Shown here: positions 23,421-34,290 of the stretch, piece by piece
Layout: each line of letters opens with the position of its first letter
How positions within the stretch are numbered: the stretch's first letter is position 1
Assembly (NCBI GenBank): GCA_028673005.1
Contig: CM054116.1
Coordinates: 93,702,707 to 93,766,706 of the forward strand
Source: Tanypteryx hageni
Lineage: Eukaryota; Arthropoda; Insecta; Odonata; Petaluridae
Direction: 5' to 3'
Length of the DNA stretch: 64,000 nucleotides
Notes under the pieces: model-generated
Database searches by the model: none
What the model was told of the DNA's origin: nothing
The model's input: the letters and a program-made list of their open reading frames with translations, nothing else
Program-made: the position numbers and the translations under genes

Positions 23421-24740
23421 TTATACCAGTTTCATGTAAATCAGTCTAAAAATGGAAAGTAGAACAGAAGAAGTTAGGTATTGCTGTATCAATCAAAATG
23501 GTTATGCACAAGACAAATAGAGTTGCAAAAGAAAAATGACTAGTTGAGCATACATATTGTTATTACATATGCATTTCATTTATTAAGAATTAAAATTTCA
23601 TCTTACACTTAAATTTAACTAAATACTGTCAGTAAGGGGTGCCTAGACCTGTGATATGTGCTGCACACTCCGACAGCCTAATGCCATCTGTCGTGTCATT
23701 ACATTGAGTAAAAACTTCACATGCTGCCGCCCAATGTGTTATTATGTCGAGCATCATTGCTAGCTTTATTTATTTTTTCCATGCTGGAAATTATTCGATC
23801 TTAAAAACCTTGGTATATTTTAAAAGAGGAAGTTTTTGCCTTAATAATTATATTTTATTCATCAATTTTTATTGCCTTTCTTATTTTTTTAAAGAGTTGA
23901 AATTTTGTGAATACTTTTATTTTGTAGACACGGTATTCCTTCCTTGTGAATATACATACAACATTATATCTTGGCTTCTATTGAATAAAAGGCACAATTG
24001 TTTTTATCTGACTTCTGTAATAGCAACAAAGTAACTCAAAAACAAATAAAAATTATGAACTGCCTTTTATGAAAATAACATTTGTAACATTTATCTAAAA
24101 TGTTCAGTTGAGACATGAAAAAGTTGACCTGCAGAAAACTTTTCCCTAATAGTCTTTGAGGGGTACATGCAGTAATGAATTGTTCGAAATAGTTTATATT
24201 TACCTTTGAAGAAAGTTGCACACCAATAACATCTATAGTTATCATGATATTGATTACTATATGCAAGCGCAGCCACACATGGGATAGGTAACGGATCAGT
24301 GAGAAAATTGCTTCTCTCCAGCAAAGAGTCTCTACTTATTTCAAGCTAGCGTAAAAGCAATAGTTTTAAAACATTTTGCATAAATCCTCAAAAAATTTCA
24401 TAAAAATCCAATAAAAAGGTGAACAGTTATGAGTTTTTATATTTTTTGCAATTTTCGCACCCACCATTAACCTACTCTTACGAAGAGCACAAAGAAGCTC
24501 AACTGCATTACATCCCTTCCAAGCAGGGAGTGCTGATTTGTGAGTATTTCTAAATTTCCGTTTCCTAATTCTCTAAGTACACACAAATAGTGTCAAGTGA
24601 CCTCAGAAAAAATACTACTTGCACAGGATTCATGCCCGCTGCCACTTACACCAACAGGTAAGCAGCAGGACAATGATTTTTACTTAAAGATTTTTTTGGA
24701 TAAGAGGTTAAGATTCATCAGTGGCTAAAAAACAACATCA

Positions 24741-25945
24741 ACATTAGTATCCTCCTATATATATCCTCCTCAGTAAGGAAAACTATATATAATGATATAG
24801 GAGGATACTAATGTTTAGGGAGACTTGAAATGTGGCATGATTATAGGATTTTGCTCACAACCAACCAGAAAAATCGAAAATTTCACAAATGCTAACTTTT
24901 AGGATTTGTTTTTACTCCATTTGTACATTAAAGTTTAATAATTTTTATCTCGAAAACTATTTGTCGTAGGTATGAGCTACTGCTAACATTTTGTAGCAAA
25001 TACTATCCTCTGTATGGATAAATCTTTTAATCCATACCTTACAGATCATATAAGGGCAAGCGAATAGAATTTCTGATTGCTATACATACTTTTAACGATT
25101 ATTATGTATTAAGAATTTTTATCTCAAACACTATTAATCGTAGGTACGTGGTACCAAACTTTATTCTAGCAAATGTTGTCCTCTACCCGAATAAAATGTT
25201 TATTCTATACCTTACAGATCATATAAGGGCGATTTAGCCATATGAACACGCCAAGGTCGCTAAATGCGGTGGTAGGAAAGCCTCCACCAATTGTGGAGTT
25301 GCGTGCTCCTCTCCCCCTCTACCCTGCCCTTTGTCCCTCCCCTGTACTTCCACCACATCTCCATGACAGTTTTTTGCATTGCATATTTCATCGCGAAATT
25401 TGAGGGTGCTTCCATTATTCTATAACTGTTATAAAGGTGATTATAAAAAGTGTGTCATTTGTCGTTGTGTTGCTATCTGTTGTTGTGTTATTAGTTGTTC
25501 TTGGTTCAGAGGTAGAAACTTTTGTATGAAAAATATATCTAATAATGAAATGTCTGAAAATTAATGTTTTCTAGGTGAGATGAAATGCTTGCAGAATGCA
25601 AGCGTTCAAAAAGTCACCATACACCAAGATATAAACTCGTAAATAAACCAACGCAACAGCATTTGAACTACACAGAGCCCATTTATATAAGATAATTGTT
25701 TTCATTTTCTGTGAAATTATCCGGAATTTCTATATTATCTGGCAATCGGCTTCGTGTCCAAGTTTTCCAATTTCAAGTTTCATAGCTCAGATCGCCCATT
25801 TTAAGCAAAAACTATAATAATCATTAAGACAATAGCCTATATGTTACACTAAAATGTAAAAATTAGGATATTTTCTTTGTTAGGATTATGGTTTCATCAT
25901 CCGTACCTTTTATTAAGGAACCGGATAAAAAATTAATTTAAAATT
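24741..25945. repeat. Dispersed repeat family 1, copy B, longest copy
   Basis: Begins with a perfect 20-bp inverted repeat (24741-24760 and 24795-24814, arm ACATTAGTATCCTCCTATAT). It contains a direct duplication of about 117 bp at 24940-25057 and 25114-25230, each ending TACCTTACAGATCATATAAG. It continues through a hairpin (GCTTGCAGAATGCAAGC) at about 25588 into the part shared with 15480-15905. The left part is shared with 33545-34290. No transposase is visible, so it is a non-autonomous element of unknown class. Confidence 0.6.
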
Positions 25946-26084
25946 ATCAAGTCATCATATGTATACGTCGGTGGCTGAAATCAAACGGATTATAATGCAA
26001 TCTAAGAATTAAATCAATGCTCTTAAAGTATGAAAAATCAATTCCCATTGAAAGGCATTGGAGTCGTTGCTACAGTAGTTATTG

Positions 26085-26414
26085 AAATTGATGGAATAAA
26101 GTGATCCAAAGATCCTATGCAGACAGGCATAAGCTGTCAAGTTGGGAATAATTTTGAAACGAGAAAAAAGTCTGCTATGACCGGGAATCGAACCCAGGTC
26201 TTCCACTTGCCGGGCGGATATTCTACCACAGAACTATCATAGCAGATCAATTTTCTCGTTTCTGAATGCGGATGTTTTTTTGGTTGGGACGGAACTAGCC
26301 AAGCTAGTATCCAACTGTCCCAACGGATGTCCTCAAAGAGATACATCGAAGAAAACTCCTCCCTCTCAAATGGTGAGATTGACAAACAAGAAATTGATGG
26401 AATCAAGTGATCCG
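26085..26414. repeat. Segment with tRNA-like gene flanked by 24-bp direct repeats
   Basis: GAAATTGATGGAAT…AAGTGATCC occurs at 26085-26108 and again at 26390-26413 with one difference in 24. The 281 bp between carry the tRNA-like gene. The repeats look like the target duplication left by retroposition or by a repair insertion. Confidence 0.6.
26173..26243 (-). tRNA. tRNA-Gly-like gene with GGC (Ala) anticodon, probably a pseudogene or SINE-related
   Basis: 71 nt fold into a full cloverleaf. The acceptor stem GCTATGA/TCATAGC is a perfect 7 bp with A as discriminator. The D arm is GTTC…GAAT, the anticodon stem is TCCGC/GTGGA, and the T arm is CTGGG-TTCGATT-CCCGG. A TTTTTT terminator lies 3 nt downstream. 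The body matches eukaryotic tRNA-Gly(GCC). The anticodon loop is CCGGCAA, giving anticodon GGC and C at position 33, where T is nearly invariant. Eukaryotes essentially do not use a GGC alanine tRNA. I therefore read it as a tRNA-derived pseudogene whose stems remain intact. It lies inside a 281-bp segment flanked by near-identical 24-bp repeats. Confidence 0.6.
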
Positions 26415-26791
26415 AATGGTAGTTAATATTTTTCATTGTTGAAGACCAAAAAAATTTCAAAATTTTATAATTAAAATCAGATTTTTACACAAATTCAGCA
26501 TAGATTTGAATTCTGTCTTCAAGAAAAATAAACTTCCTTCTTTTTTCACAGTATGGTATATGTCCCGACTTTGTATCTTAATTTGAAATAATTTAAAAAA
26601 GCAATTTTATATAGCCCTGCACAGTTTTCAATACTTTTCTTATGGGTGTTTAAAATTGGATTTTGGGTGAAAAAACACCCCTTACATATAACTTTCTGGA
26701 ATTTCGGATTTTTCCAGAGGTAGTACCAATAACATATCTTCCTTCTGCATTTCAGCTCTGTAACACTTCTAGAAGTACCTTAGGTTTTATA

Positions 26792-26793
<2 letters not shown>

Positions 26794-26842
<49 letters not shown>
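26794..26842. repeat. (TA)n microsatellite
   Basis: About 24 uninterrupted AT dinucleotides. Confidence 0.97.
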
Positions 26843-26847
<5 letters not shown>

Positions 26848-27342
26848 ATGGGACTTAGTGATTCTAAAATAAGAACAATTTGTGACTTTAAGTTTGGGAG
26901 CGGTACTCCCTTAATTTATATGATTAGCACCAGCTTGTATGCCTTTTAACTGGTAGGAACATTTTGTCATAATTTTGTGTATACATGTGAGCGTCATTTT
27001 GAAACCCTTAATTTGGTTTTTTCACAGGACAATCAACCTATAGAAAAGTTTTACAATATCGCTTGCACGATAGATTTATAACACGTTATTTTCATTGATA
27101 ATATTCAAGGAATATTATTAAATAAAGGAATAAATTAATTACTGACTTTACATCACTATAAAGAAAGATGTTACCGAGGTTTAAAATGTTTTGGTAGGAA
27201 TGAATCCCTTATGGTAGGAGCCACCACTGTACATGATCAAATACTGCCAGAAAATAACTTTTGATTTAGGCCATAATCCTCAGAATGTATCTATGGCGTA
27301 AATAGAGCATCGCCTGTATATGTAAGAGGCAGCTAATTATAA

Positions 27343-27344
<2 letters not shown>

Positions 27345-27382
<38 letters not shown>

Positions 27383-30300
27383 GATTATATGGTTGGACAA
27401 TATGAGTTCTCTCGAGGTAAAACAATCCGGAGGTAAAATAGTCCCCCAATCGGATCTCCGGGCGGGGACTGCCTTGAGGAAAACATTTGTCGAAAGTAAA
27501 TTACGAATAGGGACTTGGAACGTAAGAACTATGAGAAAGGCAGGAAAGCTAGAGAACTTGAAAGAAGAAATGAGAAGAAATAGAGTTGACATTATAGGGC
27601 TAAGCGAAACTAGATGGGAGGGAGAAGGACAGTTCGACTCGGAAGAATTCACGGTAGTTTATTCTGGAGGAAATAGTGGGGAAAGGGGAGTAGCTCTGGT
27701 ACTTAGGAAAGATATGATGAAAAGCGTGACAAAGATAATAGCCACGAACGATAGACTGATGGCAATAAAGCTAAAAGCAGTCCCAGTGGACATGCTGATA
27801 ATCCAGGTATATATGCCAACGTCAGCTCATGACGATGAAGAAATAGATGAGATCTATGAGCAAATTAATGAAATTTACGAAGAAGACGGAAGAGGAAAGG
27901 TAAACTGCATAATAATGGGAGATTGGAACAGCATAGTCGGAGAAGGACAGGAAGAAAATGTTGTCGGGCAATACGGACTTGGGAAGAGAAATCGAGGAGG
28001 GGAGAAACTCGTAGAATTCTGCATCAATAATGACCTTGTAGTGACTAATACATGGTTCAAAAACCATAAACGAAGGTTATACACATGGAAAAGCCCAGGA
28101 GATAGAATGAGATGCCAAATAGATTACATCCTTGTAAAACAAAGATTTAGGAACAGCATAAAGAACGCCAAGGCATTGCAAGGAGCAGACATTGATTCAG
28201 ATCACAGCCTTCTAATACTTGACGTGAGTACAAAGCTCAAACAAATAAGAAAAACGAGAAGAGAAAGACAGACCTGGGACCTAGAAAAACTGAAAGAAAG
28301 GCAGGATGTAGTCAGCATGAAGTTGGAAGATAACCTAAGAAAGTTGGAAAACAAACCGAAGACCGTCGATATAGAATGGGATGAAATTAAAACCAGTATC
28401 AAGGATACCTTGGATAAAGAGATTGGAAAACAAGAGAAGAAAATCAGAAAACCATGGATCACGAAGGAAATGCTGGAGAAAATGGATGAGAGACGAAAAT
28501 GGAAAAACGTTAACAGTGAAGAAGGTAGAGCCAACTATAGGCGTATAAACAATGAGTTGAGAAGGGTAACAGATAAAGCTAGAGAAAATTGGCTAAAAGG
28601 AAAATGTGATGAAATAGAACAAATGGAGAAATTAGGACGGTACGATATGATGTACGCTAAGGCACTGGAATTAGAAGATAAGAAGTCTAATGGAATTTGT
28701 GGTAAAGGAATTATGAATACGGATGGGAAGATAGTCTCAGAAACAAAGGATGTAGCACAGGTATGGGAAGAATACATTAAGGAATTATACAGCAAACAGA
28801 CAGGAGCGGCAAAAATAGAACTGGAAAATGAGGAAAACATTGAAGAAGACAAGTTAGGACCAAGTATTATGGAGAGCGAAGTAGAAAAAGCGATAGTGGA
28901 ACTTAAGAAGGGGAAAGCCACGGGCAGCGATGGAATACCGGCTGAGATACTTAAAGTCATAGGATCAGAAGGACTAAAAGCGATCACGAAATTAATTAAT
29001 AAGATTTACGACACGGGAGAGTGGCCTCAGGATTTCCTAGAAGTAACAATGATCCCTCTAAAGAAGAAGCCAAAGGCAATGCAGTGTAAAGATTACAGAA
29101 CTATAAGCCTTCTGTCACACACATCGAAGATCATCACGAGGATTCTTAATAAAAGGCTGGAGAAAAAGGCAGAAGAAATAATAGGGGAAGATCAATTCGG
29201 TTTCAGAAAAGGACGAGGAACTAGAGATGCTATAGGAGTAGTTAGAATCATATCAGAAAGGGCAATAGAATACAGTCAAGATATCTGCGCATGTTTCGTA
29301 GACTGGCAGAAGGCCTTTGATAGAGTAAATTGGGTAAAGTTGATGAAGATATTAAAGGATATAGGTGTAGACTGGAAAGACAGGAGACTGATTAGGAATC
29401 TATATGAGAATCAAGTTGTAAAGGTCAGGTTTGAGAATGTGGACACCTGCGGAATAAATATCGGTAGAGGAGTAAGACAAGGCTGCTGCCTATCGCCAAC
29501 CCTATTCAATATATATGGAGAAAGTCTAATGCAAGAAGCTTTAGAAGGCACAGGGGATTTCAAAATTGGAGGAAGGATTATAAGAACAGTAAAATACGCA
29601 GATGATCAAGTACTTCTAGCAAGAAAGGAAGAGGAGCTACAAAAAATGATAAATAGACTAGTGATAACAGGTAGAAAATACGGTATGGAAATAAATACAG
29701 AAAAATCCAAGGTCATTCGAATATCGGGTAAAGAAGAGAATCTGAACATAACTATTGGGGGAAAGCCATTAGAACAAGTTTCAGAATATAAATACCTTGG
29801 AAGTATCATAACACGAGAGGCAAAATGTACGGATGAGATCAAAACTAGAATAGGAAAAGCAAAAGCGGCTTTCAGGAGAAAGAAACAACTACTTACAGGG
29901 AATATAAGGGAAGATATCCGCAAGAAGTTGATAAAATGCTACGTATGGAGTATAGCATTGTATGGGGCAGAAACATGGACGCTAAGGAAAAATGACATCA
30001 AATACTTGGAAAGCTTTGAAATGTGGACTTGGAGGAGAATGCTGAAGATAAAATGGACAGATAGGATGAAAAACGATGAAGTGCTACGAAGAATAGGAGA
30101 GAAGCGAATGATTATACAGACTATCAGAAAGAGGAAGGCTAACTGGGTTGGACATTACCTGAGGAGAGAGAGTATGATTAAAGACGTGTTAGAAGGAAAA
30201 CTAGATGGGAAAAGGGAAAGAGGCAGGAAAAGGTTTCAGCTGATAGACGATTTGAAAGGGAAAGAGAGTTATCAAGATATAAAGAGGACAGCGGAAAATA

Positions 30301-30394
30301 GGAGTATATGGAGAACCAGGTTTAACCATGAATAATCACGGACCTGTCTACGGACAGACTACCTATGATGATGATATATATATATATATATATA
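27345..30394 (+). mobile_element. RTE-type non-LTR retrotransposon, apparently near full length
   Basis: The element proper is about 27381-30374. (AT)n runs lie on both sides (27345-27378 and about 30374-30394), as if it had inserted into an AT microsatellite and duplicated it. One long ORF carries endonuclease and reverse transcriptase. The 3' end ACCTGTCTACGGACAGACTA followed by ATGATGATG matches the 3' end of the copy at 50.7 kb, so this is the family's true 3' terminus. RTE elements end in short tandem repeats instead of poly(A). It is on the strand opposite the host gene. Confidence 0.9.
27402..30335 (+). CDS. RTE-type endonuclease-reverse transcriptase, intact ORF
   Basis: 977 residues from the ATG at 27402 (MSSLEVKQ). 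An in-frame ATG at 27342 would only add an IYIYIY tract read from the (AT)n repeat. The N-terminal ~240 residues are an APE-type endonuclease with TWNVRT, SETRW, YMPTS, MGDWNS and SDHSLL motifs. The reverse transcriptase follows: GSDGIPAE, YRTISLLSH, QFGFRKGRGTRDAI, CFVDWQKAFDRV (motif A), GVRQGCCLSP (motif B), KYADDQVLLA (motif C, active site YADD) and YKYLGSI. The C-terminus has WSIALYGAETWT, a basic KRKANWVGHYLRR and GKRERGRKRF, typical of arthropod RTE relatives. No stop or frameshift is seen and catalytic residues are present. The protein nicks target DNA and copies its RNA there. Confidence 0.93.
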   Translation: MSSLEVKQSGGKIVPQSDLRAGTALRKTFVESKLRIGTWNVRTMRKAGKLENLKEEMRRNRVDIIGLSETRWEGEGQFDSEEFTVVYSGGNSGERGVALVLRKDMMKSVTKIIATNDRLMAIKLKAVPVDMLIIQVYMPTSAHDDEEIDEIYEQINEIYEEDGRGKVNCIIMGDWNSIVGEGQEENVVGQYGLGKRNRGGEKLVEFCINNDLVVTNTWFKNHKRRLYTWKSPGDRMRCQIDYILVKQRFRNSIKNAKALQGADIDSDHSLLILDVSTKLKQIRKTRRERQTWDLEKLKERQDVVSMKLEDNLRKLENKPKTVDIEWDEIKTSIKDTLDKEIGKQEKKIRKPWITKEMLEKMDERRKWKNVNSEEGRANYRRINNELRRVTDKARENWLKGKCDEIEQMEKLGRYDMMYAKALELEDKKSNGICGKGIMNTDGKIVSETKDVAQVWEEYIKELYSKQTGAAKIELENEENIEEDKLGPSIMESEVEKAIVELKKGKATGSDGIPAEILKVIGSEGLKAITKLINKIYDTGEWPQDFLEVTMIPLKKKPKAMQCKDYRTISLLSHTSKIITRILNKRLEKKAEEIIGEDQFGFRKGRGTRDAIGVVRIISERAIEYSQDICACFVDWQKAFDRVNWVKLMKILKDIGVDWKDRRLIRNLYENQVVKVRFENVDTCGINIGRGVRQGCCLSPTLFNIYGESLMQEALEGTGDFKIGGRIIRTVKYADDQVLLARKEEELQKMINRLVITGRKYGMEINTEKSKVIRISGKEENLNITIGGKPLEQVSEYKYLGSIITREAKCTDEIKTRIGKAKAAFRRKKQLLTGNIREDIRKKLIKCYVWSIALYGAETWTLRKNDIKYLESFEMWTWRRMLKIKWTDRMKNDEVLRRIGEKRMIIQTIRKRKANWVGHYLRRESMIKDVLEGKLDGKRERGRKRFQLIDDLKGKESYQDIKRTAENRSIWRTRFNHE

Positions 30395-31233
30395 ATGACA
30401 TCACCCTGTCATCCCCCCCCCCAGTATGTCACTTTCAGATACTCTTTCGCTGAAGAAGGGCATAGGCCCGATAAGCTTGCGTGTTTTTTTGTGTTCGTGT
30501 GTTTTATGTGTCTCTTCGACGCCCCCAGCAGCCTGCCAACTTGGTAAGTGTCTGCTGGGCTTCCCTCAACACCTTGTTGCCGCCCTCATCACTACCTTTT
30601 CTTTTCCTGAAGTTAATATATATATATATATATATCATATCTGTCCGAATATAAGCCGACCCCCCAAAAATTTCCACCATTTTTGAAGAAGTTCTCCCAC
30701 TTAAGAGGCTTGATTTTTGAAGTTCCGAAATTACACCCACAAGATGAATGTAATTTTTTCCCGCATAAGAGGTTTCCCGCTTAAAAAGTTTTCGCGCGTA
30801 AGAAGTTCAAAACTTATACCAGGGGTATGACTTGTAATGTCATTTTACCCAATTAGTAAGTTTTTGAACATACATTAAAAGGTAATTTCAAAAATTCTTT
30901 TTTCTGTAGCAGACGAAGATATCGCTTATGTAGCAATCGATAATCACTTGTTATTGATATATTACATGCTATCAATCAATATATATTATGCTAGGGACAC
31001 TAGGATTGTAACAGGAAGTTTGTGCGTATGGCAGCCTAGTCCACATGCAGGTAGTTTTGAAATGCAACAATCTGGTCGACGCGTCTACTTTCTGTCTTTA
31101 AAGACTACAGTATACTGTTTCTGTATGGCAGAAAATCACTGGAATTACGGTATGTTACATGAACTACTTAAAAATCCTTTACCTGATCCCAAGATGATTC
31201 CATTTGAATGAGTTCCTATCGTGATGTTTTTTA
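30395..31233. other. Intron sequence with a partial pogo-like end
   Basis: Contains short (AT)n runs (about 30617-30634). At about 30639-30830, CATATCTGTCCGAATATAAG leads into CGACCCCCCAAAAATTTCC, like the left ends of the TA-flanked elements at 53983 and 55502. No matching right end was found, so it is probably a truncated copy. Confidence 0.45.
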
Positions 31234-32020
31234 TATAGATGTGCGAACCGTTCGAAATTTCAAACCAAGTCGAGTTTTATTTTAAAACTCGACACGGTTC
31301 GGGCTGAAATAAAAGTTTGAAATTTTCGAATTATAAAAAATGTATTTTACAAAAATTATGCCTACATGATTGTTAAAAAAACCATTTCACAAAAGTCCAA
31401 GACACCACATAATTATGAGTTCAAGTTTCAGAGAAAATAATTCGAGAAATCCTGAGCAAAACATTGCATTTTTTGTTTACATCGACCACTAAGATGGTTT
31501 TCTCGACAAGCAGCAATTAAATACCATATTTTTCTCTTCCTAGCCTTTATGTGATCTGTAACTTCTATATTTAAAAAATTATTCGGATCGAGGACAATAT
31601 TTGCCATAGAACAGTACACGAGATCACATAATTACAACTTTAATTTCGGGTATAAAAATTAAAGAATCTTTCGATGCAGTTTTTTATCTATTTCCTATGA
31701 AGAACATCTTTGAAATCTCTGTGTATTCCATTTATGGAGTATACTTTCCATCTTATCTATATTAATGCATTCCCAAATAAAATCATATAACAGTTTTATC
31801 AATATGTTATTTGATTTTTGAACTCTATGATCTATCTGGCTTAATCTTTCAATTTGAGGTTTTTTATTCTTTCTTATGAATAAAAATTACGAATAATTAA
31901 TGAGTTAAATAAGTCTCTCAATCACTTATTCTATCTAACAAAAACATTAAATATATCTTTAAACATAAGACTCGACTCCAACTCGACTTGAGTTGAAAAT
32001 TTAGTGTTTGCACATCCCTA
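31234..32020. mobile_element. Non-autonomous hAT element with perfect 8-bp target duplication
   Basis: Left end TATAGATGTGCGAACCG and right end GTTTGCACATCCCTA are inverted copies. GTTTTTTA occurs directly outside both ends (31226-31233 and 32021-32028). Inside the left end is a palindrome around AAACTCGACACGGTTCG. No transposase frame is recognisable in the 787 bp. Confidence 0.85.
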
Positions 32021-32299
32021 GTTTTTTACATCAAAGTGTATGTTTTGGTTCTTTAACTTCAATAGCTGATTTTTAATGATTTTTTATTATCTATTATAAG
32101 TAAACAATTCTTGACGTCAAAAATGTCACAAACTAAGAAACAGCAGAAACTCCTTCGAAGTGAAAACATGGACCTTAATGAAACAGTTGATTAGCTGTAT
32201 GGTCACCCAATAAAACAAATTCATTAATTTCAAAAAATTTTTTCTTTCATTAAAAAGGTCTTGCTGTATATTTTGGAATCATGGACCGCAGAGGAATAA

Positions 32300-32910
32300 A
32301 ACGGAAAGCTTTGAAGTAAAAGAAAAGCTGAGTATAATTGGAAAGGTGAAATCAAATCCCACCATAACTCGTGTTGAAGTGGCTAAGCAGTTGGGCATGG
32401 CAGTATCTGCAGTCAATGGAATTATGGGGCAAAAAGCAACATTAATTTCTAGGTTAGGTGATGTTTCGTGCAACATTAAAAGAAAACGGTTTGGCAAGTA
32501 CGAAGATGTGGAGAAAAGTTACTTGTATGGTTCAAGCAGTCAACTGCATTAAACATACCAATTGATGATACTTTATTGAGGGAAAAGGCTGTTGAAATTT
32601 CCGGTAAACTTGGTGTAGATTTTAATCCTTCCAATGGGTGGATAGATAGGTTCAATAAAAGATCAGGGCTGGTTTATAAAGTAGTTAGTGGAGAAGCACG
32701 CAATGTTTTGAAGGAATTATTTATGTTTTAGATCATCCCTATTTACTTTCACGAATTAAGGTTATTTAAATGTTATAACACTATCATATTTTCTTCTAAT
32801 GTTGTCAAAGCATGACGTAACCCTTCCTCAAGGCTTTCGTGAAAAAAAAACATTTTCCGGAAAAATATTCTAAAAAAATCTGGGTGCATCTTACAGTCCA
32901 AAAAATATGG
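32300..32910 (+). mobile_element. Tigger/CENP-B-type transposon remnant with right end
   Basis: Coding pieces: SFEVKEKLSIIGKVKSNPTI and RVEVAKQLGMAVSAVNGIM (first helix-turn-helix), KRFGKYEDVEK, then in another frame DDTLLREKAVEISGKLGVDF and NPSNGWIDRFNKRSGLVYK (second CENP-B-like half), then SGEARNVLKELF and a stop. The DDE domain is deleted. The right end GCATCTTACAGTCCAAAAAA followed by TATGG|TA matches, inverted, CTGTATTTTTCTGGCTATAA beginning at 20085. The two might be ends of one element split by later insertions, or of separate family members. Confidence 0.75.
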
Positions 32911-33205
32911 TAATTAAACTGAATGATAGCTCAGATGCTCAAACAAATAATATGAATTGGTATGAAATGTATCAGTGAAAAAGTAAGGTAATTTAAGTTA
33001 AATCACATTTCATTTAACCTTGCACATAATGTTTTAGAGATGCCCAACCTTTTACCCATCGCACATCATTTTTCCAGAGCCAACTGCCGATGCACCACTT
33101 AGTTCTAAGTATGAAATAAGTGAATATAAGCATAGGATAAAAAGAAATCTTATCTTAAATGGGATCTTTGCTGTAATTTAAATTCTGCCAAGTTGTCTAT
33201 ATTGG

Positions 33206-33299
33206 ATTATAAATTTTTAGTTAGTGAGTCGTGAGCATTGTTTATTTTGATAAGTTTCATGGATGAGAAAACTTGCTCACATGTGCTTGAAAATTGACA
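33206..33299 (-). pseudogene. hAT transposase C-terminal fragment
   Basis: About 30 codons in one frame ending at TAA. The pattern C-E-Q-V-F-S-x-M-K-x-I-K followed by D-S-L-T-x-x-N-L is the conserved dimerisation-region start of Buster/SPIN/Zaphod-type hAT transposases. No upstream catalytic part is recognisable nearby. Confidence 0.6.
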
Positions 33300-33544
33300 A
33301 TGTTACACAGCAAATTCTCTAAGGTGTGGAAATTGCTCACAAGACAACAAAATGGCTAATTTAGAGAATAGGGAGGGCAATACCTTTTATGTGCCAAGTA
33401 GAATTTTCAGGCACCTAAACTATCAGACATGATAAGGTTTCCTTGCAATCACTCATGCACTAAATGTTTCACTTTCAAACCCATTTACTCATTCATTCAA
33501 AACACACAAACTATCATTCTATATAGACGTTCCTTACATAGGAG

Positions 33545-34290
33545 GAGGAGGATATAAAATATAACAGGAGGAGACTAATGTTTAGGCACTTCCATATGAG
33601 CTGGAGATTCGAAATTTTTTTCATAGGAAGGATTTTGTGCAAAACCGACTAGAATAAACGAAAATCTTGAAAAAGTGCAACTATGCAGCCGCTAAAAATT
33701 CGCAATTGTTTAAACAAATTTTCAAGGTTTATGTATTTCCAAATGTGCTACGGAGTTAAAAAAAATTTTATAAGTAGAATTCTTAAAAAAACGAAATAGG
33801 GATTATACAAATTTTGATATTTCAATTTGTTTGGCAGTTAAAAATTCTTCAAGTTTAAACAAATAGATAACTGTTTAGGTACTACAGGATGAGCTAGGAA
33901 GCTGAAAATTTCAAATTATTTACAGAGTAGTGAATTTACACAAATTTACATTTCACTTTTACCATATATGAATTTCGGCGGCCGTTAAAAATTATTTAAA
34001 TTTAAACAATTAGAAAAATATTATTTTACTTCTAGAAGTGCTACAACTTTAAAATTTTGCTAAAATGTGTAGCATTAGTACCCCATAATGGAGAATGTAA
34101 AATTTTTAAAATGACAACATTTGTGGATTGTTTGAACTATTATTTTTACATGTGGGAAAAACAAAAATCTCTGCGGAGGTGAAATCTTTAGACATAAAAG
34201 AATATTTGTAATGATGAAATGTCTGTCTGAAAAATGAATGTTTTTTCAAGGTGAGATGAAATGCTCGCAGTATGCAAGCACCAACTACTA
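33545..34290. repeat. Dispersed repeat family 1, copy C
   Basis: Collinear with 24795-25611. The left end is AGGAGGAGACTAATGTTTAG, then GGATTTTGTGCAAAACCGAC; the right end is GATGAAATGTCTG, then GGTGAGATGAAATGCTCGCA and GTATGCAAGC. Its middle is strongly diverged from copy B. Confidence 0.6.

Noticed and set aside
23744..24034. Plus-strand 96-codon frame rich in Phe, Tyr, Leu and Ile
   Set aside because: Composition is what AT-rich DNA yields by chance. No domain, no repeat match and no splice context.
26137..26460. Minus-strand 107-codon frame over the tRNA-like gene
   Set aside because: It reads through the tRNA-like sequence and both direct repeats. The RNA structure explains the conserved part better.
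27342..27401. Earlier in-frame ATG of the RTE ORF encoding an IYIYIY tract
   Set aside because: These codons read through the flanking (AT)n microsatellite, which belongs to the target site. ATG at 27402 is the natural start.
28202..28987. Long minus-strand open frames (110 and 150 codons) inside the RTE
   Set aside because: They are shadow frames opposite the endonuclease-RT ORF, Ser/Leu/Phe-rich, without domains.
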